Source of the DNA: a virus
DNA: 24,955 nucleotides
Direction: 5' to 3' (one strand)
IMG/VR virus record: IMGVR_UViG_3300011116_000677
Span: 1-24,955 of that record
Position numbers and translations under genes: made by a program. Of the stretch, positions 14,753-23,171 are shown piece after piece. The notes under the pieces are model-generated. The model made no database searches and was not told where the DNA came from. It saw only the letters and a program-made list of their open reading frames with translations. Position 1 is the first letter of the stretch. Each line of letters begins with the position of its first letter.

Positions 14753-17421
14753 CGATCGGTGGTTGCTGTTGCGCCTGCAAAGAGAAAGAGGTTGAGGTTG
14801 ACGAGTTTGAAAACGTCACCGAGGTCTTGAGCTACGACGGCGCGTCTACAATCCCGCCTTACGCTCGTGAATCGTCAGACTGCGGATACCCTACGGCCTG
14901 CGGCACTCCGGGAACTCAGCCTGCCTGCGATACGATGGGATTCGATTACTCAATCCTACAAGAACCGTGGGAGGTCAGCGGCATCCTGGGCGGTTCTGCT
15001 GGCGCTGGCGCAACTGTTGATAAGGTTGAAAACAATTACTATTCAAAAACGGGAGCAAAGGCAACGGTAGGAAATCCGTGCGGATACGGCTGGAAAGGAG
15101 TTCAGGCGAAGGCTGTCTGGTGCGGCGTTCCGGGATTTGGCGCGGAAGAATGTTGCAATTCAGCAGGCCAGCAGCAGGTGCGGTATCTCACAAGGACCAC
15201 AACTCAGACGATGTGGTATAGGGTCACCCAGAAACAGGAAATTTCGGGCACGCCTTGCAGCGGCGACCTCGCTTGGGAGGACGTGGTGTTATACAACCAG
15301 CTCAACATCACGCTTGTTGAAAACGTCGATGTTTTCGGAAATATATCGAGTACAAAAAGTGTTAAGTATGTAGCTTCGCAAACCGGCGGCGGCGCTTACT
15401 CGACTGAATCTTGCGACGAAGAGTCGTGGGGGACTGGTCCAGGTTCAAGCGGCTGCAAATACGCCAGCACCGCAATAGGAACAGTTCCGCTTTATAGGAA
15501 CGCCCCTTTCACCGCATCCTGCGGAATTATCACCTGGGGTTGCGGAACGGATGAGGTCGTAGGGACTCCTGGTGAAATTAACGACCTTAACAAGTGGGCT
15601 CCCCTATCTACAACGTCTGATTCAAACCCGTGTTTTTGCGGAGACACTGGCCCAGGCGTTGGCCCAGACGTCGTAGTCATGACATCAACGGGATCGCCGC
15701 TTGTAGTTTCTTTATCTAATATAAAAATAACCGCATCTTACTCAGGTGATACAATTTTCACAAGAAGCGGAGGATGCAAAGACACTCCGCAAGGAGTATA
15801 TTTAAGATACGAGCATTTCTTCGAAAAGACCGTCGTCCTTTCGGGTGAGAATCCATACTCAAACGTGATTGAGGATGTAAAATATCTCCTCAGCCAATGG
15901 GATTTGACTGACCACAAACTCTACCCGTGGCGCACGGACAGCAATACGTGGCAGATGCCAATCGTGTCGAGGGACGCGGCGGCAGCCGGTCCAGGCTCGG
16001 GTTCATTTGACGTGGTCACCTGCGAGATGATACCGACGCCGCCTCAATACTCTGGCGACATTCGTGGCGCTCCGCTGCCGGGGGGCGGATACGGAAAATA
16101 CTACAATTTTTTTCACAAGAATCATTACGGCGACACGGCCGGCGGTTATTGCGCGAGCTGCCTTGATTCCATTGGAGCTTCAAACCCGCTTGATGCCGCC
16201 GCAACTCAATGGACGACTCTCGAAGAGGGGGTGCAGATGTTCGGTCCGGGAGCGTGGCTTATAGACTTTGAGATTACGGGCTACTTCTCACCGTCTGGCG
16301 GCGGGCCGCAAGATGGAGGAAGCGTTGTAATCGCTCAGAAGTGGGCTGAAACCCTTGAGGCGTGGCCACGCGCATCCTCAATCCGTCCCTGCGGTCGAGA
16401 TAGGTATTTGTTTGATGAAGCCAACGTAGGGTGCGTAGCGTCGTGGGACGGCACTACTGTGGTGCTAGACCTTCCCGTTGCGCTCAGCGGCACGGTGGTC
16501 ATGGGCAGCACGCTCTACACGGTGACAGGCGGCAGCGGCAGCACATACACTCTAGTCAGTCAATCGATCACATCTCCCGTGCCGTGCGACGGCATAGCAA
16601 ACCTGAGATATCCAACGGCACGCGGCATCTGTGGACGACTCGCGGCCACGGCGGTTCAGACATCTCCGGGAGTTGTCACAATCACAACGGCAGCGAACTA
16701 CCTCCGCACCGGAGACACGGTGACGGTGGCTGGCATCGGCGGCATCACCGGCGGCACAGTCACCGTCATCAATTCCACCTCGTTCACGCTTTCCGGCACG
16801 GTGACAACGCCGCTGACCGGGTGGGTTCACAACGTCGGCATCACGTCAGCCACCTGGGACTTGGAACAACCGTGTTCGGAGCATAAGTATGTCGTCGCAA
16901 CCGCGCAGAGCGACCTACGGAATGCTGGCAACGTGGACTACACTTTCACAGATGACACGCTCGAGCCGACAAAGAGTTATCCGTCGGTGCTGTATTGCAC
17001 TCCAAATGGGGAGTCATTCCCGCACGGCAAATCGTATCCATTTGGAAACATCGAGAGCGATATTTGCTACGGTTCTTACTGGGGTCTGATTTTCTATCAA
17101 GCGGTGGCCGACCCGTATTGGCAGCAGCCTCATGTCCCTTGCGATTATGCCGGTGGAGGTTGGACGATGACCGACGACCCCTGCGGAACACCGACCGCCA
17201 ATACTTACCCATTCCCGCCGCTCGTCGAGCCTTCGGTCGGCATATCCACATTGCCAGCGACATTTGGCGGAGGCGGATACACGGATTGCTACACTCCATA
17301 CAGCCGCGCCACGGCTCACTTTTATAGAGCGGCGTGGTTGGCTTGTAACGATATCCCGCCGGGCTGTTCATCTGGAGGATCAGTTGTTCTTGCCAGCGGA
17401 ATCAACCTCTCTGGCAGTTGA
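14749..17421 (+). CDS. Large cysteine-rich tail protein
   Basis: The 890-residue protein begins GGCCCACKEKE and carries over 30 cysteines spread along its length (NPCFCGD, GYCASCLD, LACNDIPPGC), together with many Gly, Ser, Thr and Tyr. Residues about 635-690 form a beta module (VVTITTAANYLRTGDTVTV, GITGGTVTVINSTSFTLSGT) that matches the ubiquitin-activating E1 FCCH-like repeat often present in phage fibre or tip proteins. A related strand set lies at about 563-605. It probably forms part of the tail tip or a side fibre. No signal peptide is visible. The rest is unrecognised. The next gene starts 15 bases later from a GTG. Confidence 0.65.
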   Translation: MTIGGCCCACKEKEVEVDEFENVTEVLSYDGASTIPPYARESSDCGYPTACGTPGTQPACDTMGFDYSILQEPWEVSGILGGSAGAGATVDKVENNYYSKTGAKATVGNPCGYGWKGVQAKAVWCGVPGFGAEECCNSAGQQQVRYLTRTTTQTMWYRVTQKQEISGTPCSGDLAWEDVVLYNQLNITLVENVDVFGNISSTKSVKYVASQTGGGAYSTESCDEESWGTGPGSSGCKYASTAIGTVPLYRNAPFTASCGIITWGCGTDEVVGTPGEINDLNKWAPLSTTSDSNPCFCGDTGPGVGPDVVVMTSTGSPLVVSLSNIKITASYSGDTIFTRSGGCKDTPQGVYLRYEHFFEKTVVLSGENPYSNVIEDVKYLLSQWDLTDHKLYPWRTDSNTWQMPIVSRDAAAAGPGSGSFDVVTCEMIPTPPQYSGDIRGAPLPGGGYGKYYNFFHKNHYGDTAGGYCASCLDSIGASNPLDAAATQWTTLEEGVQMFGPGAWLIDFEITGYFSPSGGGPQDGGSVVIAQKWAETLEAWPRASSIRPCGRDRYLFDEANVGCVASWDGTTVVLDLPVALSGTVVMGSTLYTVTGGSGSTYTLVSQSITSPVPCDGIANLRYPTARGICGRLAATAVQTSPGVVTITTAANYLRTGDTVTVAGIGGITGGTVTVINSTSFTLSGTVTTPLTGWVHNVGITSATWDLEQPCSEHKYVVATAQSDLRNAGNVDYTFTDDTLEPTKSYPSVLYCTPNGESFPHGKSYPFGNIESDICYGSYWGLIFYQAVADPYWQQPHVPCDYAGGGWTMTDDPCGTPTANTYPFPPLVEPSVGISTLPATFGGGGYTDCYTPYSRATAHFYRAAWLACNDIPPGCSSGGSVVLASGINLSGS

Positions 17422-17436
17422 CACCGTGCCACTAGT

Positions 17437-17799
17437 GTGGCCAGAGAAATCACTTACAGCGCAATAATCAACGCCGTCAAGAGTGGAGCGTCCGTTCAGC
17501 ACTCCATTTCAAAAACGTCAGACATGACGGGCGACGACATGATCAAATCAACCCAGCTCATCGGGACGACCGCCGAGCTTCTGACGTTTGACGAAATATC
17601 AGGACCTCCACAACTCCTACTCATCGTCAACCTGGACACGGCCAACTATATCGAGGTGGATGCCGTCTCCGGAATGACCAGCTTTCCACAAAAAGTCACA
17701 TTTGGGGACTTCGTTTTACTCAGGCCGCAAACAGCCAGCATTTACGCAAAAGCCAACACCGCTGCCGTCCGCATCTTGAAAGTTGCCATCGAAGCATGA
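17437..17799 (+). CDS. Small beta-rich tail protein
   Basis: The 120-residue protein is beta-prone (PPQLLLIVNLDTANYIEVD, QKVTFGDFVLLRPQ, AAVRILKVAIEA), soluble, and resembles a jelly-roll or trimer module. It starts at GTG (17437), with no ATG nearby giving a comparable product and no ribosome site. The stop overlaps the ATG of the large fibre gene (ATGA). Likely a tail tip or fibre accessory; family not recognised. Confidence 0.65.
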   Translation: MAREITYSAIINAVKSGASVQHSISKTSDMTGDDMIKSTQLIGTTAELLTFDEISGPPQLLLIVNLDTANYIEVDAVSGMTSFPQKVTFGDFVLLRPQTASIYAKANTAAVRILKVAIEA

Positions 17800-20780
17800 A
17801 AAAGCTCATCTCACTTCTTTTGTTTCTATCCATTGCCGCTTTTGCGGCTGACGTTCGCTGGACCTTTGTAGACTTTACCAGCAGTCCACAGTCGGTAAAG
17901 AAGGTCTATATCACTCCCATTGCGGCCTACGGCACAAACTCCACCAACATCGTCACCGGAGATCGCAGGACCTATACTAACAACAGCTCAGGATCGCTCA
18001 TCGTCAGCAACGTCATCGTGGGTCGCTCCTACCGCGTAGAGCTTCAAGGACCATTCACCGAAACGGTCATCACCAACAGCTTTGACTCGAGTGTAAGCGG
18101 ATTTGTGGAGGCAGTCAGTTACATCAGCGCACCACTCAGCGATGGCGGACTGTCTTCCTATTCTAAGACAGCAGCAGATGCTAGATTCCACAACGTGTCT
18201 GGAGACACAAGCACAAACGCAGCTTTCCGAGGCACGTTCAAAATACCAGCTGGCGCAACTGTTGGCTATGTTCTTACAGCTACAAATGCGGATGGCAGCG
18301 CATCATGGCAGGTGGCCAGCGCCGGCACATCCGGCGCACTGACAAACAACGACACGCGAGGCATAACATTTCTAAACGGATTAACGGTTCAGAATAATCT
18401 TGAGGTTTCTAGTATTTCTTCAGGAACAGGGAATCTCTCGCTGTCCCCAGAAGCATCCGGCAACGTCGTGATTAGTGTTGGTCAACTGGTCGGCAACGGC
18501 GGCGGACTGACCAACCTTACCGGCTCTGGCTCATCCATCGCCGCTGGCACAAACATAGTCACCGTCACCAATGGCTCTCTAGTGACCGTCCACGGAACGG
18601 CAAACGTCACCCAAGCAGGATTGGCGGCGGGGAGTTATGCAATCAACGGAATGCTGGTTGATGCTGATGCTGGGCTGTATTTGTCAGCAGTGGGTAGGAC
18701 TAACAGTCAATTTGCCAATCGTGCAAACGGTGGCTTTATGGCTCTCAAGCAGTTCAACCTCTGGACAAACCTCATTGATGGAGCAGTTCTTGGAACAAAC
18801 TTAAACTTGTCTGGAAGCTACTGGCGCACGTTCAAGCTGAACTACGGCACGAACGTGAACAATCCAACGGTATTGGATTACGGATTGCAATTTGACGGAA
18901 CAAGTCGCGCCTACGTCCGAAACCTCTCGGACATGCGGACGAATACAATTCTCGTTTGCTACCAGTCGATTGGAAACTTTGATGTCACCGCGACCAACGC
19001 CATCTTTGCTGCTCAAAATTCATCAAGCTCAAATAACTCAGTTGCGGTGTTTGTTTATCCATATACTGGATCTCCAATTTATCTCGCTCCACCACTTAAT
19101 CATTTTGTCGGCGCAAACATCTCGGCAGGTCAAGCAACGTCAAACAATTTTACGGCGTTCACAGGTGCGGCAGTGAGCGGAAGGCACATGGACGAGCATT
19201 ATATTTCTATCGGCGTTTCTAACCTTTCGCGCACGGCAACAATTGACGGTTATGGTGCGCCATTAGCCGACACAACTTTTTCTTTCAACAGCTCAATCAC
19301 TTCTTTCAACTTGGCCGACTTTCAAGCGGGAGATTCTGGAGTAGATACAACAGGAATGTTTAAAGGGAAAATTAAGTCGTTTTTGATTTTCAACAAAATG
19401 CTTTCAACGAACGAGGTTCGACAAGCCATGACCGCGCTTCGATGGTTCGATGTTCGTGAGGAAAACGTAATCTTCATTGGAGACTCATTAAGCAACGCCT
19501 ATGACGATCCGTATGAGTCTGGCACATACGCAACAAACAACTGGCCTTGGTTGTGGATGAACAACTCGGCCAACTCAAACAGGTTCTTTTATCGCAACTG
19601 GGGAAAAGGCGGACTCAGCATCGGTCAACATGATGCTGCGGACTATTCAAACAAGGTTCACGCATTCAAACCGGGCGGCCCAGTGAAGCGCACACGTCTG
19701 ATGTATTGGCTTGGAGCCAATGACGTGCTTCAAAACTCTGGCGATGCAAACTGGGCGTCACCGCTTGCGTTGGCAATTCAATCGTGGGATTTGGCAAGCA
19801 AGAACGGCTTCCAAGTTGAGGTGTTAAACATACCAACAATGACAAACTCCTTTGGCGGACAGGTCACAAACAACACCTTTCGCCTTGGACTTAACCGTTC
19901 TTTCGAAACCAACTCAGGTTTCTACTCAAAGCTTTGGGACATTGACTCGCTTGCCCCATTCAGAAACACAAATTCAACATACAGCGTTGACGGCACACAC
20001 GGCACTTATGCTTACCACAAAGTCATTGCGGATTATCTGACAAGCGGCCAGATCAGTTCGACTGGCGCACTTTATAGAGCTCGCGGTTCTATCATTGCTG
20101 ACGCATTTGTGGGTGATGGAACAATGATAAATATCGGAGAGGACGTTGCTTTTGTGAGAGATGATTTCTTTAGCGGAATTTCAACCTCTGCAAATGGCGA
20201 CTTGAACTGGCAACCAACCGGAACGGTAACAACTCGCAACACGGTCTACGACACAGGCAGATGGGGAGTGCTGTCTCTGGAAAGTGCAGCAACGTCCGGC
20301 ACTGCTGGGCAGATATATCTCAGCGCAGCAGGAGGAGGATATTTAGGCACGCTGCCGCTGGCAACTGTCGTGCCGTGGCGAGCGAAGTTCATTATTCGTC
20401 CTACAAATACAAATGCTGTCGCAAACGTGGTTGGATTTTCAGTTCCTAGCGCAGCGTGGGGTGCGACCACTCACGGCATTTACGTTCGAGCAGATGACAC
20501 GATGGACGGCAGCAATTGGAAGTTCATCACCCGAGGCGCGGGAGGCGCTACGACCAACGACACGGGAGTTGTTGCTAGAACTAACAGCTTTGTAAAGTTT
20601 GAGTTTTATAGCGTTACAGCTGGGTCTGTGATGCTTCGGGTGGATGGCGGCAACTGGATTACAAACAGCACGACCATGCCAGGCAACGTGTCCCCTATAT
20701 TTTCCATCGTCCCGCGTGAAAACGTCGCCAAAACCAATGCGATAGACTTCTTTGAGTTCGTCGCATGGCCTGACCGATGA
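17796..20780 (+). CDS. Tail fibre with LamG-like, SGNH hydrolase and lectin-like domains
   Basis: The 994-residue protein starts with a Sec-type signal (MKKLISLLLFLSIAAFAAD). Residues 122-138 (YSKTAADARFHNVSGDT) match a motif of phage fibre proteins, and 233-241 (GNGGGLTNL) another motif frequent in Verrucomicrobia. Residues about 340-555 resemble a LamG/concanavalin domain (LQFDGTSRAYV ... KIKSFLIFNKMLS). Residues about 556-745 form an SGNH hydrolase: GDSL at 562-565 with nucleophile S564, GAND at 640-643, and DGTH at 732-735 with D732 and H735. The end (about 790-994) is beta-rich and lectin-like. It likely binds and de-esterifies cell-surface glycans. Confidence 0.85.
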   Translation: MKKLISLLLFLSIAAFAADVRWTFVDFTSSPQSVKKVYITPIAAYGTNSTNIVTGDRRTYTNNSSGSLIVSNVIVGRSYRVELQGPFTETVITNSFDSSVSGFVEAVSYISAPLSDGGLSSYSKTAADARFHNVSGDTSTNAAFRGTFKIPAGATVGYVLTATNADGSASWQVASAGTSGALTNNDTRGITFLNGLTVQNNLEVSSISSGTGNLSLSPEASGNVVISVGQLVGNGGGLTNLTGSGSSIAAGTNIVTVTNGSLVTVHGTANVTQAGLAAGSYAINGMLVDADAGLYLSAVGRTNSQFANRANGGFMALKQFNLWTNLIDGAVLGTNLNLSGSYWRTFKLNYGTNVNNPTVLDYGLQFDGTSRAYVRNLSDMRTNTILVCYQSIGNFDVTATNAIFAAQNSSSSNNSVAVFVYPYTGSPIYLAPPLNHFVGANISAGQATSNNFTAFTGAAVSGRHMDEHYISIGVSNLSRTATIDGYGAPLADTTFSFNSSITSFNLADFQAGDSGVDTTGMFKGKIKSFLIFNKMLSTNEVRQAMTALRWFDVREENVIFIGDSLSNAYDDPYESGTYATNNWPWLWMNNSANSNRFFYRNWGKGGLSIGQHDAADYSNKVHAFKPGGPVKRTRLMYWLGANDVLQNSGDANWASPLALAIQSWDLASKNGFQVEVLNIPTMTNSFGGQVTNNTFRLGLNRSFETNSGFYSKLWDIDSLAPFRNTNSTYSVDGTHGTYAYHKVIADYLTSGQISSTGALYRARGSIIADAFVGDGTMINIGEDVAFVRDDFFSGISTSANGDLNWQPTGTVTTRNTVYDTGRWGVLSLESAATSGTAGQIYLSAAGGGYLGTLPLATVVPWRAKFIIRPTNTNAVANVVGFSVPSAAWGATTHGIYVRADDTMDGSNWKFITRGAGGATTNDTGVVARTNSFVKFEFYSVTAGSVMLRVDGGNWITNSTTMPGNVSPIFSIVPRENVAKTNAIDFFEFVAWPDR

Positions 20781-21247
20781 GCATGACCACACAACCCAAA
20801 ATTATCAGGGTTGCCGCCATATTGTTGATCTCAACGATATGGTCTCACTCCGCGCAGGTCGTGCCGGGTGTCAAAATGGTAACAGCGTCTAGCCTTGCGC
20901 TTCCTGTGTCGATTGTGACGTTCAAGCAAACGGTTTTAACATGGGACAACCCACTCGGCGCATCTAATCGCGTTGCGTGGGGTGGAGCGAGACATAGTTG
21001 GACAAACAGCGCGTCAGTCAGCACAAACCAATTCAACGTCACGAACGGAGTCTGCTACTGCGTCACGGCCATCGTCAACGGAATTGAAAGCATCCCCGCG
21101 CTCTGGCCGTCCAATCGGTTTGATAGGGTCATCGTTCAAACCTCAACTAATCTTTTGACGTGGCAGGATGCGTTCACATGGACAACCAACTTCAACAAGC
21201 CGCAGGAGTATTTAAGGCTCAGAAGTGAACTAATTAGGTGGGAATAA
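20777..21247 (+). CDS. Secreted-type protein with FN3-like fold
   Basis: The 156-residue protein overlaps the fibre stop by ATGA. After 8 residues comes a hydrophobic segment (IIRVAAILLISTIWSHSAQ, about 9-27), a probable signal peptide or membrane anchor. The rest is beta-rich and looks FN3-like (VSIVTFKQTVLTWDNP, CYCVTAIVNGIES). The end contains VIVQTSTNLLTWQDA and EYLRLRSE, a pattern I associate with Verrucomicrobia secreted proteins. It may accompany the fibre, or be a surface protein changing phage adsorption. Function not established. Confidence 0.65.
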   Translation: MSMTTQPKIIRVAAILLISTIWSHSAQVVPGVKMVTASSLALPVSIVTFKQTVLTWDNPLGASNRVAWGGARHSWTNSASVSTNQFNVTNGVCYCVTAIVNGIESIPALWPSNRFDRVIVQTSTNLLTWQDAFTWTTNFNKPQEYLRLRSELIRWE

Positions 21248-21252
21248 ATTCT

Positions 21253-21489
21253 ATGAGCGAACAGGAACAACAGGGATTAAGGGAGCAGATCGCAAGCGAC
21301 GTGAGAGAGATCAAGCAGGCCGTGCTTGGCGACAAAGCAATCGGTCTAAACGGACTGGTTGATGACATGAAGGAGATGAAAACGTGGCGCAACTCAATCA
21401 CAATAAAAGCGGCACTTGTCAGTGGTGCGGTGAGCAGCGTGATACTGGGTGGCAAAGCGTTTCTGGTTAAAGTTTTTGGCAACCAGTGA
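21253..21489 (+). CDS. XhlA-like membrane protein, lysis
   Basis: The ATG at 21253 gives 78 residues: an N-terminal amphipathic coiled-coil region (1-48, REQIASDVREIKQAVLGDK, LVDDMKEMK), then one membrane segment (about 49-74, ITIKAALVSGAVSSVILGG). This arrangement is that of the haemolysin XhlA family of phage membrane proteins, which cooperate with a holin. A start five codons upstream (21238) is possible, but it overlaps the preceding stop region. It is the first gene of the lysis cluster. Confidence 0.65.
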   Translation: MSEQEQQGLREQIASDVREIKQAVLGDKAIGLNGLVDDMKEMKTWRNSITIKAALVSGAVSSVILGGKAFLVKVFGNQ

Positions 21490-21492
21490 AGC

Positions 21493-21518
21493 GACTCGCT
21501 CAACGAGTTTTAATTTTT
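21493..21518 (+). terminator. Possible weak terminator
   Basis: A 6-bp stem GACTCG/CGAGTT (21493-21498 with 21504-21509, one G-T pair) with loop CTCAA is followed by a T-rich stretch to 21518. A second hairpin of 7 bp (TCCGTCG/CGGCGGA) follows at 21520-21540. The stems are short, so termination efficiency is uncertain. Confidence 0.35.
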
Positions 21519-21562
21519 GTCCGTCGTATAGTGCGGCGGAGACTGAAAAGGAAAAATAAAAA

Positions 21563-21763
21563 ATGAGTGCATCGTGGAGAACAACATTATTCGGAGTCGG
21601 CGGAATCGTGACCGTCGTGGCGGCAGCCTGCAACGCACTGTTCGATGGCAACCCAGCCACCAACCCTGACTGGACTAGCGTTATCGCGTCAATCAGCGCT
21701 TGCGTTGGTTTGCTATTCGCTCGCGACAATGTCGTGACCAGCGAGCAATCAGGAGCAAAGTGA
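21563..21763 (+). CDS. Putative holin
   Basis: The 66-residue protein has two membrane-prone segments (about 6-25, RTTLFGVGGIVTVVAAA, and 37-53, WTSVIASISACVGLLFA), joined by a short DGNPATNPDW loop, with a polar charged tail. It resembles a common small phage protein with the DG-PATNPDW loop found beside lysis genes. A holin makes the membrane holes that release the endolysin. AAGGA at 21547-21551 precedes the ATG, with an A-rich spacer. Its stop overlaps the next start (GTGA). Confidence 0.7.
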   Translation: MSASWRTTLFGVGGIVTVVAAACNALFDGNPATNPDWTSVIASISACVGLLFARDNVVTSEQSGAK

Positions 21764-21939
21764 CTTGGGGATGGATAAAACCATTACTGGAGGCGCTGCT
21801 GGCATTCCTAGAGAAGAAGGCCAGCGCGCCTCAAACAATTGTTGATGCAAACACTCCTCCAAGTATTCGTGACCGTTGGGCTGCTAGCCTGCGCGAGCGG
21901 TTGCGTGACAAGGGTGGTAGTTCTGGACAGTCAAAGTGA
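21760..21939 (+). CDS. Small lysis-cluster protein
   Basis: A GTG at 21760 overlaps the holin stop and has an AGGAG at 21751-21755, giving 59 residues (MTWGWIKPLLEALLAF...). The N-terminal 20 residues are hydrophobic/amphipathic and the C-terminus is basic and polar (RDRWAASLRERLRDKG). The lipoprotein gene begins inside it at 21845 in another frame, an arrangement reminiscent of Rz/Rz1 spanins. No clear single transmembrane helix of inner spanins is visible, so the inner-spanin role is uncertain. Confidence 0.55.
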   Translation: MTWGWIKPLLEALLAFLEKKASAPQTIVDANTPPSIRDRWAASLRERLRDKGGSSGQSK

Positions 21940-22060
21940 TGTCGTGCGTCTAGGGTCAAATGTGCGCGGAGACGTCTATGTCTGGGACAACGGAGCATGG
22001 GCAAAAAAAGGAAAAGTCACCCTGCCAGAGGGTTGGTATGCCGGGCCGCCTCCAAAATGA
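21845..22060 (+). CDS. Small lipoprotein, outer-spanin-like
   Basis: The 71-residue protein starts at ATG 21845 (MQTLLQVFVTVGLLACASGC). The lipobox ASGC places the lipidated cysteine at residue 20, leaving a mature peptide of 52 residues. The remainder (RLGSNVRGDVYVWDNGAW, VTLPEGWYAGPPP) matches a repeated pattern in small phage lipoproteins from lysis regions. It overlaps the preceding gene by 95 bp in a different frame, and its stop overlaps the next ATG. It may be the outer-membrane half of the host envelope disruption system. A lipoprotein destined for the outer membrane suits a Gram-negative host. Confidence 0.65.
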   Translation: MQTLLQVFVTVGLLACASGCVTRVVVLDSQSDVVRLGSNVRGDVYVWDNGAWAKKGKVTLPEGWYAGPPPK

Positions 22061-22215
22061 ACGGCAAAGGATCAGCACCTCGCAACTGTTTTTCGCAAGA
22101 CTTCCGCCAGAACTACGACGGCATTCAGTGGCGCAAGCGTGAGAGGCGAAGCAGGCGCGGAGCAGTCGTCTCAAGGCCGAAAGGTTGGACGGGCAAGCAC
22201 ATCTCTGAGTTCTGA
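22057..22215 (+). CDS. Small GKGS-motif phage protein
   Basis: The 52-residue protein starts at ATG 22057, overlapping the previous stop (ATGA). It reads MNGKGSAPRNCFSQDFRQ, a start pattern (GKGSxPR, then N/F-Y-D) found in many phages as a small conserved protein of unknown role. The C-terminal half is strongly basic (RKRERRSRRGAVVSR). It was probably kept for a conserved purpose but none is known. Confidence 0.7.
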   Translation: MNGKGSAPRNCFSQDFRQNYDGIQWRKRERRSRRGAVVSRPKGWTGKHISEF

Positions 22216-22218
22216 ATT

Positions 22219-22950
22219 ATGTCGAAATTCACCAAGTTCGTTTTCGCCTCAGATGTCCACGGAGATATGCAAGATGAGGAAGCGAATGAGGCGCTGTTTC
22301 GCTTTGTGGATTCCTTCAAGCCTGAAATCCGAATCATGGGCGGCGATCTGTGGGACTTCAGGCCTCTACGCAAAGGCGCTTGTGATGATGAAAAGCGCGA
22401 ATCTCTGGCGAAAGATTACAACGCCGGCATGCAGTGGCTCAAGCGCTTCAAACCCCAATTTTTCCTGCTAGGAAACCACGATGCGCGATTGTTCGAGTTG
22501 GCAGAGGCAGACAAAGGAGTGGCTTCGGATTATGCAGCGCAGGGAGTCGCTGAGATTCGCGCAGTAGCCAGCAAGCTCAAATGCAAAGTGCTTCCCTATC
22601 ATCATCGGGATGGATTGCTTAAAATTGGACGAGCAAAGTTCGCTCACGGCTTTTCCACAGGCCTCTATGCCGCGCGGGTCATGGCCAACACTTACGGAGC
22701 AGTCATCTTTGGACACGTCCACACCGTATCGGAGTTCTCAATCCCTGGACTAGAACGCCGCGTGGCTCGATCTGTGGGCTGTCTTTGCAAACTCTCTATG
22801 GAATACCAGATACGCCAGCTCCAATCGTTAGCTCACTCGCACGGATTCGCCTACGGCATCATCAACGAGCGCACTGGCTCTTACGTCGTTAATCAGGCGG
22901 AAGAAATTGACGGCAAGTGGATTTTGCCAAGCGACTTCAAAATTGTATGA
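22219..22950 (+). CDS. Calcineurin-like metallophosphoesterase
   Basis: The 243-residue enzyme has the full metal-binding set: D12 and H14 (SDVHGD), D43 (GGDLWD), N86 and H87 (GNHD), H143 (AHGF), H166 and H168 (GHVH). It hydrolyses phosphoester bonds with two metal ions. The substrate cannot be told from sequence; it could be a nucleic acid end, nucleotide or phosphoprotein. It is placed after the lysis cluster and its stop overlaps a winged-helix gene. The start is preceded by GAATT. No signal peptide, so cytoplasmic. Confidence 0.88.
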   Translation: MSKFTKFVFASDVHGDMQDEEANEALFRFVDSFKPEIRIMGGDLWDFRPLRKGACDDEKRESLAKDYNAGMQWLKRFKPQFFLLGNHDARLFELAEADKGVASDYAAQGVAEIRAVASKLKCKVLPYHHRDGLLKIGRAKFAHGFSTGLYAARVMANTYGAVIFGHVHTVSEFSIPGLERRVARSVGCLCKLSMEYQIRQLQSLAHSHGFAYGIINERTGSYVVNQAEEIDGKWILPSDFKIV

Positions 22951-23171
22951 GCAACTGGCTTGACAAGCTCACCGGCGATTTCGTTTGTGAAAAAGCTCCG
23001 AAGGGATTCTATTCACTAAGAGAAATCGTGAAGCTCAAAGGCTTTTCAAACCGACGCACAGCGGCGCTGCTGCGGGATGAGCTGGACGCTGGCCGCATCA
23101 AAGTTATCAAAGTTAGAATTAAATCCGGCCAGCGCCAATATCCCGTCCCTCACTACGGCCCAGCAAAATGA
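22947..23171 (+). CDS. Winged-helix DNA-binding-type protein
   Basis: Starting at ATG 22947 (overlapping the phosphoesterase stop), the protein has 74 residues. After a short linker, residues about 21-60 fit a winged helix-turn-helix (YSLREIVKLKGFSNRRT, ALLRDELDAGRIKVIKV), and the wing ends with GQRQYPVPHY. It may be a small transcription regulator or DNA-binding accessory of the late region. The following zinc-ribbon gene overlaps its stop. Confidence 0.65.
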   Translation: MSNWLDKLTGDFVCEKAPKGFYSLREIVKLKGFSNRRTAALLRDELDAGRIKVIKVRIKSGQRQYPVPHYGPAK

